DNA of 64,000 nt from assembly GCA_949358305.1 (NCBI GenBank), contig OX442314.1, forward strand, positions 30,489,118-30,553,117, written 5' to 3'. This DNA is from Strigamia acuminata (taxonomy: Eukaryota; Arthropoda; Chilopoda; Geophilomorpha; Linotaeniidae). Every line of letters starts with the position of its first letter. The first letter of the stretch is position 1. Both the position numbers and the translations under genes were made by a program. Shown piece by piece: positions 24,539 to 34,999 of this stretch. The notes below the pieces were generated by a model. It saw nothing but the letters and a program-made list of their open reading frames with translations, was not told the origin of the DNA and searched no databases.

Positions 24539-25699
24539 GGATCTCGTCTGCTTCGTTGCAACCTGCTGCACATCGTCTACCCCCCTGCTTGTCCATGCAT
24601 GCCTAGAGGCTATAAATGACGTCATCTAATGCACAGGTAACAAAAAATAATGATGGAATAACGTTGTTTTTACGTTTGTTTTGTGATTTTTAGCGGAGAA
24701 GAGTATTTTGTTTGATTATTTGGTTATTTTAATAGAAAATGTTTGAGAAAAAAGATTTTTTTTGAAAAATTTGTTTTGAATTTATAATTTTTAATTTGGG
24801 GGAATTTTAATTTTAATTCTTCTCGTTTGTTTTCGTGAAAATTAATTGTTTTATTTTGGTTTTTTTAACTAATTGACAAATAAAAGGCATAAATTGGAAA
24901 ATAATCGTTTGGTATTTTGCCACAAGATGGAGACTACGATCTGTGGATTTGCGGTTTAAGTGAAATACATCAACTTCAATGTGTTTTCAGGTAGGATTGT
25001 GAAATTTTATGACGTCACACTTTGAGTTCCGTCATCCATTCGTTGGCGCTTGCGCAGTCGCTTTATAATCGACAAAATGGCAGTGGCCAGTGTGAAATTA
25101 GTTTATGTTATCTCCGACGTACTTCGGAAGACCAAACGAGCATTTAATCCCAAATGATTAAATCAACTCGAATTCCGTCGCTTACCAACACTTGTTTGAT
25201 GGTTCCAACAAAGTTTCGAGGTAATTTGGTGTCCCAAATGGTTCTAAACGAGTTTTAAACGCGAGCCAAGTGTTTTTCCGCCGTTTTTGTTCCGTTTTAA
25301 CTCGTTTTAATGAATTTTCAAAGAAAATATCGAATTATTTTCTCGTTTTAAATGGTAAAATATAATATTAAATAAATATAAATTTGTTTCGGCTTTGTGG
25401 GAATTTAAACAAAAATAAATTATTATCGTTTCGTCATTGATTGTCAAGTGTCATATGACAAACTTTTCGCACACTTGTTTCGTGTTAAGTTTTGATTATG
25501 CAATTTTTATGACAGTCGCATTAATCATGAATTAAGGATAAAATGTGGATAGAGAAATCGGTTTTATTTTTAAAATCGTGTCATGTTTCGCAATGGGTTT
25601 TATTAAATGAAATGACGAGATATTTTTGCGATTTTATTTCATTTGTTTATTTTGTTTTGTTTCTATTTTTTCAGGTTAGAAAGAAATATATCGTTGAAA
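24539..25699. promoter_or_regulatory. Shared promoter region of Sara and the DUF7042-7045 gene
   Basis: The two ATGs lie 1.16 kb apart on opposite strands. The stretch 24990-25140 has GACGTCA-type sites, GCGCTTGCGCAG (NRF1-like) near 25050 and GACAAAATGGCAG near 25073, a likely start region for Sara. A TTTTTTCAG acceptor at 25666-25674 begins the first coding exon of Sara, leaving 25 nt of leader before the ATG. 24606-24625 carries TGACGTCAT near the other gene. Confidence 0.55.
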
Positions 25700-28600
25700 A
25701 TGGATAAATACACGGTGGATTTGGATAAGGTGTTGGATGAATTTGAGCAGAATGAAGGTATACATGTTCGTGATTATGAAAATTGATGATTTTTCTTGGA
25801 AAAAGAAGTGTTTGGATATTTTTTTTTAAGGAAAATTAGTCGTTTTATTTGGATTTGTGGATCAATTTGTATGATTTTGAGTAAATTTGGTCGTATTTGA
25901 TGAAATTATTCGCAAATATAGCTCGAATTTGGTCTAATTCCGTGATTTTTTGTTGAAAATAACCAAAACAACTCGCAATATTTGTGCAAAACGTCAAATT
26001 TATTGCTGTTTTTGGCTGTTTATAACTAAAATAAGTATTAATTATGACTCAAAATGACTCAAAAATTCCTTAGATTTCGAAAATAATTCAAATATCCAAT
26101 ACTTCTGCTTTAAAACATCAAATTTTTCGAGAAATTCGACGAAATCCGACTTAATTCGATCGAAGATCTCGATTTTCTTAACAAATATCGCATCTTATTA
26201 CCAATTACGACCGACAAAAACGTTATTTCACGTCAATTATCGCAAAAATGATTAAAAAACCTCAAAACATTACAACATTTTGTTCTCTCTTTAGATAACG
26301 CGGACCAAATGACCGTCATTCAGCGTCCAAATTCCATTCCAGACCACCACAGTGACGAACAATCAGCCTTAGGAACCCAACGGACTCCATCCGGCTTCGA
26401 TTACCCGTTCGAACCGATGGAAAAATTAGATTTATCCGAAGCCGACTTCGCGGCCTCCCTCAACCCTCCTCAACCCGACGACTCGATGTCGCTACTTATT
26501 GAAAAACCCGTCTCCAACGGCACCAATGCAAACAACTCGCTAACGGTCGAAACGATCGCGTCCAACCTCGAAAAAGAGACGCACTCGGACGCCCGCAACG
26601 AAGAAATCGCGCCCAAGGACACGAGCAAGCCCAACTTGGTCCAAAACAACCTGATTTCGCTCAACGAGTCGACCCGAAAGCTTCCAAAAATCAATAACGG
26701 CGACCGGTGTCAAAACGGCGCCGAGAAAAACAATAAAACGGCCGAAAACGGACCCGCGGACAAGCCGGAAAAACCACAAGAGGTCGAAAAACCCGACAAC
26801 GGACCCGAAAAACCGGAAAACGGACTCGAAAAAACGGAAAACGGACCCGAAAAACCGGAAAACGGACACGGAAACGTCGAAATCGTGACCTCGGTCGGTT
26901 TCGCCGACGTCGAGATCTCGGAATCCGAATTGGAGGCGCATTTTCGGGACGCCGAAAGGGAGTTGGAGGCCGAAGCGTCGCCGAAACCGAGGTGCGTCGA
27001 CGACTCGAGTTCGAGCGAGGAATACTTCTCGCCACTCGCCGAGTTGCGGAGTCCGAATTTGCCGTGCGACCGGTTCGACGCGGGTTTCCATCGGGCCAAA
27101 GACGTCCAGCAGGGGAATATCATGTTTGCGGGTTCTAAGAGCGAGAAAATGGCGGCTGGCGGGGAAACTGTCGTTCGGGGAGTGGAGGACGAGAAGGTGC
27201 GGGATTTTGCGGGGTTTTTAAAGGAGCAGAGGCGGGACGAAGTCACGAATGATAAACTAGTCAGTGAGAATGTTGAAGATGACGAGATGATGGATGCAGG
27301 AGCCGGGGCGCAGATGAAGCGGCAAAGGCCGACGTGTTTGATGCTGAACGCGGCCGAAACGAGTTTGGGGGCCACGGAGGCGCTGTTGGATTTTCCTACG
27401 CCGGCCAATCCGAGCGGGAGTTATTTGGACGAGTCGTCGTTGTTCGATGGTAATGGAATTTGTAAAACGGAAGTATATATTTGATCATAAGCAGAATCAA
27501 AAGAAAAAGTCACGTTTTATGCATGTTTTGGTTATTTTTCGGCTTTTCAGGCACATTTCTCGCATGTTTTGGTCACGATTTCGTCACTTTTTGGCATTTT
27601 GGTCATCTAATGTGATGCTTTTGCGAGCCTAAAATGGTCCATAATTTTTCAGCTTATGATCATGTGTATACGGTATTTGCCTCGTTCACATGCACGCGTG
27701 GTTGTTCACACGGTCGTTGCAAATGTGATTATTTAAGGCCAAGTTTTAAAAATATTTATTTATTTATTTATTTATTTTGTATTTTTATTACTGTATTTTA
27801 CCGATTAAGAGTCGCCCTCGAATTGTAGCCGCCTTCGAACAATAGCCGTGGCTATTATTTGAGGACGGCTGCAACGCGGTGATGCAAAATAGTTCAAATG
27901 AACCGCATGTGGACGAAGCCGCTTTGGTGCGCTGTAAAAGGCGGCATCGTAATTGATTGAGTAAAATCCTGCCCACAATCTATATTAAAAGAGTTGGCAT
28001 ATCCGGAAATGTTTAATCACTTCCAGAAGGCTTGGCGGATGAAATTTGACCCACCCATATACATAAAACAATCTAACATTCCCAAAACAACAAACTTTTC
28101 ACTCATGAAAAGCGGGATCCACATGATAATGCGAATACTACGTTTATGTCCGACATGAGCGTATTATTTTCATCACGCGCTGTGATTGGTTGAGACATGC
28201 ATTGAGATACATTGATGAAAATATTTGGTTCAGTCTATATCAGTAAAAACGAGTAAGGTTAGGTTTGAAGGGGTTAGCCCCCCCCCCCCTCTCCCCCCAT
28301 TAAGAAAAAAAGTAGATAAACCCTCGAAAACATCGTTTTGAGAAAACGTGCGTTGAGGAAACTAAACTCTATTCCAAAAAGTATTTGAAATACTCCCATT
28401 GGAGATTTTGTCTCTAGTTCAGTTGTGTATTGAATATGATGCTGTTTTCAGATTCCATTAGACTTGTGCTGTTTTGTCGCAATGCATTTATACTGGTGTT
28501 ATGAATCTCCCAACCAATGGGAGTATTTCAAATACTTTTTGGAATAGAGTTTAACTGACATCAATAAATCTCAACCAATCACAGCGCTTCATTAAAGCAA

Positions 28601-31600
28601 TACGTTCATGTCCAACGTGAACATAACCACTACCAAAAAGAATATTGGTGTTGTCAGTTTCTCAATGTTTATCAATTACCAACAGATTCGAGGATGATCA
28701 CCACCGACGACGTTGATTGCAGCGACGCGTGGAAAGAAGACGAAACGACCGAACTCCCAATCTCAAACACGCCCGACTGGCACGGCATCGAAGACTTCCA
28801 CCTGGGCAAAACCGCTCCTTTCTGGATCCCCGACGCAGAAGCCCCGCTGTGCATGCACTGCAACGTGAAATTCACCGTTCTCAAACGCCGCCACCACTGC
28901 CGAGCGTGCGGACAAGTCCTTTGCTCGCAGTGCTGCGGCGCCAAAGCCAAGCTACCCTTCATGGAGAACCGCGAAGCCCGCGTGTGCAACCAATGCCACC
29001 TGCTTTTAAAACAAGGTTCATTTAGTTTAATTCCACACTCATTTCTATTACAAACGGAGAAAAAAAGCCTCACCGTTACTGATAATCGTATTTTTTCTTT
29101 CTTTCTTCTATTTCTTCTCTTTTTTGCTTGAATTCTTTGTCCCCTCCATTATTTTTATTTTTATTTTTATACTTAGCTGAACCACCATGTGCAGGCTCAT
29201 TTTTGGCATCAGCTCCTTTAATGAGCCCTTGTCTTCAACCGATTAGTCGTCCCAATCCTAATAATCCTATCGAATATTGCTCTACAATCTCGCCGCTTCA
29301 ACAGGCTATGGCTAGTCCACAAGTCCCGCTGCCCTCTATCATGGTTCCAGTGGGGGTGCTCAAGAGGGAAGGTGAGATAAATTTGAGACCACACCCCTTT
29401 TAATGTTGACGTTTCTTAAAGTGTTGGTAGCTATCGTAGTTTGTCGCTTCGTCGGAAGGGGCTGGGCGCCGCCATTTTGAATTGCGCAAGATAAAACTGC
29501 GTTAACGAAAAATCTATGTCTGGTAAATTGGGTGGCAATTATAAGGGCGTCATTTAATTGGTGTCAATAGATCTTTGGAAAAATGAGGTCGGGTGATACG
29601 ATCATGTGGGTGTTCCCCTCTATGAGAAAAACCATTGCAAAATAACGTTATGACATTGTTAATTTGTAGTTTTTTTATTGTGGGGGGAGCCAAACTGCAT
29701 TATGTCATAATTTTCCAATGGTTTATTCAATGTGTGGCAATTATGCGGGGAAGCCGGTTCATCGTACTGACAATTAATCTGGTAGATGAATTAAACGGAT
29801 GAAAATTAGACGGCTGAAAATGAATTACTCGTTTAATTGTCCCTCTGATTAATTAGTTTCTGGTTAATTGTCTGTCTGGTGAACTGTCTGCCTGGTCAAT
29901 TGTCTACCCGAATAAATTATGTCTGGTTAATTATAGAATTTTTCAGCGTTTGAAGCGAGTTTAACATGACAACCGTATCGCTTGCGTTGCTAAAGTGATT
30001 GAAGCCCCAGAGCTTCTCATCTATGGCTTTCTTCGAGTTTATTTCACAATATGTTGTATTGCATCTGGGAGAACAAAACAGTGTCCCATGTTGAACAACG
30101 GGATGCCGGTGGGTAGTTTAATCTTAAATCCTCTGGTACAGGGAACAGTCTCCATTTGTTGCATGGTGCTAAAGCTAAGTTTACAAGCAAGCGTTGTTGC
30201 ATCACGCTAGGTTCACACTTGTGTTCACACTAGGGGCGACGCAACGCAAGGAAAAATTAGTCACACGCAACGCAGAGTCAGTTTTCACTGTAGGACACGT
30301 GTGAACAGAGCTGAAAGAATTGATGTTGCATTTGGACAATCAGATGGTTTCAATGAAACCTGGAATTGGATTTAGTTCTAGAACTAGTTTCAGAATCCGA
30401 AAATTGCGGCCTGTTTGCATGTGGCAAAGACTCGCCAACCAGATGTGAATCGACGAGAGTTGGAGTCGATCATGATTGGTTGGCCTTGCGCTGCATCGCT
30501 TATTTTGACTCGGGAGTTGAAGCAGGAATTGACGTCAACCTCAAGAATTTTTGGACGCAAGCAGCTTGCGTTGCTTTGCGTCTGGTGTACAAGTACGCAG
30601 TACTACCGCGAACTACGAAAAGTACCGCGGTACAGGCTGCGGTACAGTACCGGTACTGTACCGTGCCCAACACTGCACTTGATTTAGTTTAAATGCTACC
30701 AACACTTTAAGCGAGGTTGTACGCGGCAGTTGTGGGATCGCCTAACAAGGTTTTACCTGCGTAGGTTCCAAAACAAAGGGAGCTGGCGAGCCCAAGCAGG
30801 TGATGTTTTCCGACGGAATCCGTCCTGGTGGGGATTTGACTGAATTGGACGAATTGGAAGAGCCTAGACCACTTTATCGCAGGCCCGGTCGAATACAAAA
30901 GAAAATTGAAAGAACCGCGGGTATGTTTATTTGGGAAAAGTAAAAAAATGAGACATTTGTGTTTGTGCTGTCACTTTTGTAATCTATTTGTCTGGTTGGG
31001 CTTTTTAAGTAACTGCTGAGGCTTTTTTTTTTTTTAAGATGAAATAAAATTTGGCTTTGCTTTTAAATATTGGTGAATAATGAGAATTGTTTTGTTTTTG
31101 TTGAATAGATTGCAGTTTGTCGGAGGGTAGTCCGATGCATTTAACGCGGTTGCCGGAGTTGCCGTTGCACTTGTCGAATTACGTGCCGGAAGAGGAGATG
31201 CGGTATCCGCCGGTCGTGTTTTGCGATGAAAATGGTTTAGGTGGATGAAATGTTTTTTTTTGTTTTTTTTTTATTTTGTTGGGTTGTTAATTTTTTTTTT
31301 GTTTTTTGTTTTGCAGAGTCCGTGGACACCAATCCGGATCCAATACGAATATTTGAAAAACTTAATGGTATAATTATTTGTTTTAAGGTTATAGATTTAA
31401 TTTATGTGGCGGAGAAATTTAGATTTTGAAAAAATTAATTTTTATTTGGAAGATTTTTTATGGGAAAAAAGTGAAGAAAAAAGTCCTGTAAATTTTTATG
31501 TGAAAAATGGATTTTGTATGTGAAAAATGGATTTTTTACGTGAAAAATGAATTTTTTACGTGAAAAATGAATTTTTTACGTGAAAAATGAATTTTTTACG

Positions 31601-34531
31601 TGAAAAATGGATTTTTTATGTGAAATATGGATTTTGAACGTGAAAATTGGATTTTTTACGTGAAAATTGGATTTTTTACGTAAATAATGGATTGTTTACG
31701 TGAAAAATTGATTTTTTTACGTAAAAAATGGTTTTTTTACGTGAAATAATGCATTTTTAGGTGCAAAAGTACAAAAATGCATTTTTTTATATGAAAAAAA
31801 TGCAATTTTTGCATGTATAAATGTACAAGAATTTTAAAAAATGCATTTTTCTGAGAAAAATCAAAATTTTTGGATTTCAAAAAGTGAACATAACACTCAT
31901 AATCACTTATAAGCCATAAAAATGCCATTTTTATATCCACAAATGGACTTCGAAAGACTAAAATGCATTATTGGATGCTAAAACTTCCTCTTTTAACAAA
32001 ATTAAACCGTGAATTCAACCCAATTTTACTCTCATTGCAGATCTGAATGAACCACCTATCAAATTTGCCATAAACAAAAATCTATTTGTTTTTGTCAAAA
32101 TAGTTACACGTAAGCTACCAAACACGTTTGATTAATCCAAATACCTTTTACATCTACCAAAAATTCTCAAAAACAGTGCATTGCTGCCTTGGAAAACTAT
32201 GTTGGTGCTTTTCTACAAAAGGAATGTGTAATGTTGCTCAAGAAGAAATGATGATTGTTTTGGAATGTTTGCCGGACGAAAAAGAAATCGCAAGAGATCT
32301 ATTCTATCATTTCAGCTCGGTCTACGACGATGCGAGCCACGGTATGAGAGTCGTTTGGTGTCTTGCGTGTTTTGCGTCTTTACATGGATTTACATTGCAG
32401 GCATTGTGATATCCCACCTCAGCTGTTCCATATTTAACCAGGCTTTTTTATCATCGCGTGACCACGGAGGTTTTTTGTACGTCAGACCCACTACGCAGTG
32501 TCTTAAGCAACTCCCGGTGCCGGATTCCAATTTTTTGGTTGGGATTCTCCTACAGAAATGGGAGATTCCCTGGGCCAAAGTCTTCCCGCTCCGCCTCATG
32601 CTTCGACTTGGGGCCGAGTTCAGTTGTTATCCATGTCCCATTTTGAGTTGCCGCTTTCGAAAACCCGTTTTTTATGAAATCGGGCACACGATTATGAACA
32701 TTTTGGCTGTAAGTATGTTTGGAACGTTGTTTCTATTTTCTTTTTTAGGGTTGGTATTTGTGGAGAGTGGCTATTTGCATGAAACTTGTGGTATGGTAAT
32801 TCGTGGTAAATCCATATGAATTAACTACAAATCCATGTGAATTAATTACAAATCTACATGAATCCACTACAAAACCATACGAATTGACTATAAATCCATG
32901 CGAATTTACTATTAATTCACGTGAATTTACTACAAATCCATATAATTTCACGATAAATCTAAATAAATTCACCATATATCCATTTGAATTCACTACAAAT
33001 CCCACAAATGTAATAACTATCCATTGGAATAACGTATTCAATATCTGTACACATCCATAATATATTTAATAATAATATATAATAATGATAATAATAATAA
33101 TATATTAAATGACCGGTCTCCAGCTGCCTATCTCAACTGACCATAGAACTTCTGTTTAATTTTCTAGGATTTTCGTAATTATCAATACACGTTACCCAAC
33201 ATTCGTGGTATGAAGATTCACTTGGAAGACAAAAAGACCAGAATCAGATTTCCACGCAACAGATACGACGATGTACGTAGGAAACGTAGAAAAGCAAACC
33301 TAGAAAAATACATCGAAAAACTTCTAACGAGCCAAAATTTGATTTCAGGTAATGAGGGCTTTGAACAACAGCAACGACCACGTCTTGGCGTTAGGTAGTA
33401 ATTACAGCATGGAAGCCGATTCGCACCTGGTGTGCATTCAGAACGAAGATGGCAGTTACCACACGCAGTCTGCGAGCCCGGAGAAAAGTACGGCCGCCGA
33501 GTGACGATTGATTAAAACAAATGAAACTATCGATAAATTTACAGCGATCGGAGCGAGCTTCGTCGTGTTCAGCGGAGCCTTGAAGTCGTCGACGGGTTTA
33601 GTGGCCAAACTGGGCGTAGTTGAGGACGGCGTAATGGTTCAGATTCCACCGGACAAAATGGCCGAATTGCGACAATCCTTACGCGAGATGAACGATATCG
33701 CGTTAAGTTGCGGTCCTATCGACGCCGAAACCCACGACGAAGTGGTTTTCGTGCAGTGGGTGGACGACGATAAGGAATTTAATATTGGGTAGGTTCAATT
33801 TCTCGTGAATGTGTTTAAAAGCCGGGACGTTTTTGCGTCCCGAGAGCTGTACTAAGTGCCCTGTGCTGCAGGCAAGTGATCAGTCTGCGTGGGCAGCTGG
33901 TCACCGTGATTTTAGGACCATTTTTGCATCACGACATGATTAATCCACATTGTACTTTTTACTGTACAGTGTGAAGAGTCCGATTGACAACATGGCCATG
34001 GACGGCGTTCAGAGTATTCGGATACACGGCGGCACGGATTACGCCGGCGAGCGGTGGCTAATCCGATGGACCGAAGTATTCCTAATTCAAACGGATGAAC
34101 TGATAAACAGCAGAAGGTAAAACGAGTCTCTCCCCAAGAGTTGCCGTCTCTAGATTAATGCAGTCATTGCTAGGTCTGAGCCCGTAAACATCAGTAGATT
34201 GTCGGAGAAGCTGGCGCAAGCGTTTTGTATGGCACTAACTTCGCATTTAGAGTCCCTGAAAGTGGCTAACATGACTAAACTTGGTTTGAGGGCAACTGTT
34301 GATACAGAAAATGTAAGTATTGTTGTAATTTTAACACTTGCTGTTATTAAATGATTTGTGTTTTGTTGTTGTTAGGTTGGGTATGAAGTTGGATCTCTGA
34401 GCGACAAACTCCCCGCTGTGTATATGAACGATTTAGATAGTAATTTGATTCCGGTCATTCACCGTGCCGTGTCCACGACACAGGAAGGGCCTGTTACGTT
34501 AGAATTAATTTTTCATGTTCTAGAGCAATGA
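25700..34531 (+). CDS. Sara: Sara, SMAD anchor / FYVE-domain endosomal protein
   Basis: Binds PI3P on early endosomes through a FYVE zinc finger and presents receptor SMADs to TGF-beta/activin receptors. Exons: 25700-25757, 26295-27449, 28686-29015, 29177-29371, 30765-30920, 31109-31234, 31317-31367, 32041-32109, 32177-32341, 32401-32708, 33168-33272, 33349-33487, 33545-33788, 33970-34116, 34174-34312, 34376-34531. Phases agree throughout; 1180 aa, shorter than human ZFYVE9. Seen: conserved N-terminus [13 protein letters not shown]; acidic low-complexity region (residues 20-404) with EKPENG repeats near 150-195; FYVE finger (about 450-512) with WIPD and [13 protein letters not shown]-binding motif [19 protein letters not shown] (about 539-557); [15 protein letters not shown]; the C-terminal SARA domain with CWCFSTKGM and [15 protein letters not shown]9 and ZFYVE16 share this layout, but the SMAD-binding motif favours Sara. 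AATAAA at 34709-34714. Confidence 0.96.
28130..28630. mobile_element. Inverted-repeat element with ATTGGTTGAGA arms, copy 1
   Basis: In Sara intron 2. Left arm at about 28139-28196 (GTTTATGTCCGACATGAGCG, then GCGCTGTGATTGGTTGAGA) is complementary to the right arm at about 28566-28630 (TCTCAACCAATCACAGCGC). A second copy of the family is at 41246-41555. Another element (28364-28552) is nested inside. Confidence 0.8.
28364..28552. mobile_element. Nested 189-bp MITE
   Basis: Near-perfect terminal inverted repeats of about 39 bp beginning AAACTCTATTCCAAAAAGTA, flanked by AACT on both sides (28360-28363 and 28553-28556). It splits the larger element 28130-28630, so it inserted later. Confidence 0.85.
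29372..30764. other. Sara intron 4 with a hAT-like end
   Basis: The intron holds no recognised exon. Near its 3' part, 30590-30690 is full of GTACCG words, including the 24-nt palindrome at 30641-30664, and then AACACTG (30670-30676), whose complement CAGTGTT GGGCACGG resembles hAT-type termini. The opposite end was not found. Confidence 0.4.
31498..31745. repeat. 20-nt minisatellite in a Sara intron
   Basis: About twelve copies of the unit TTTTTTACGTGAAAAATGAA with small changes, between Sara exons 7 and 8; the A/T tracts recur every two helical turns. Confidence 0.9.
32803..33110. repeat. 21-nt minisatellite plus ATA-rich microsatellite
   Basis: About ten copies of a diverged 21-nt unit GAATTGACTATAAATCCATG plus C, in the intron between Sara exons 10 and 11, followed at 33058-33106 by an AT/ATA-rich simple repeat. 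Frames open on both strands only because the unit is a multiple of three. Confidence 0.85.
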
Positions 34532-34786
34532 GGAATCTCTAGAACGTTTTTTTCTCTCCCCGTGCCGGAGTTAAGTCGGTGCAATCTTGATTTTTCCAAG
34601 ATGACCCGGTACCAACCGTAGAGTTAATTGTATATAATATTAAAAGAATTATGGTTTTGTCAAATCTACTAATTGCATGATATCATTCAGATGTAAACTA
34701 CGATTTAAAATAAATAACATTTTTATATGTTAACGTCTAACGAAAGCCGTTATTTGGTGCATCCGAAAAGTCAGTTTAAAATTATT

Positions 34787-34961
34787 CAGTCAAACCTCGT
34801 TATAACGAACCGCAATATAACAAATTTTTTGTTATAACGAAAACTTAAAAATGGCTTGGTTGGCCATAGAACACCATGTTAAAAAATTTGATATAACGAA
34901 CTTTTGTTTTAATGACCAAATTCTCGGGTCCTTTGTGATTCGTTATAACGAGGCTCAACTT
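34787..34961. mobile_element. Pogo/Tigger-like MITE, degraded copy
   Basis: A 175-bp element beginning CAGTCAAACCTCGTTATAAC and ending CGTTATAACGAGGCTCAACT, same terminal family as 36084-36653 and 41569-41760. The left TA is lost (TT). It lies between the Sara poly(A) signal and the end of Atg10. Confidence 0.8.
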
Positions 34962-34999
34962 TAATAGTATTGGGAACGCATTTCGTAATACATTTGACA

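Noticed and set aside
26540-27408. Long minus-strand frames of 114-232 codons opposite Sara exon 2
   Set aside because: The plus strand has the phased exon with conserved joins; the opposite frames are open because of the high GC at third positions.
28672-29073. 133-codon minus-strand frame
   Set aside because: It is the shadow of the FYVE exon of Sara.
32745-33060. Frames on both strands with FVVNSYGF and NPCEFTTN repeats
   Set aside because: Produced by the 21-nt minisatellite in a Sara intron.
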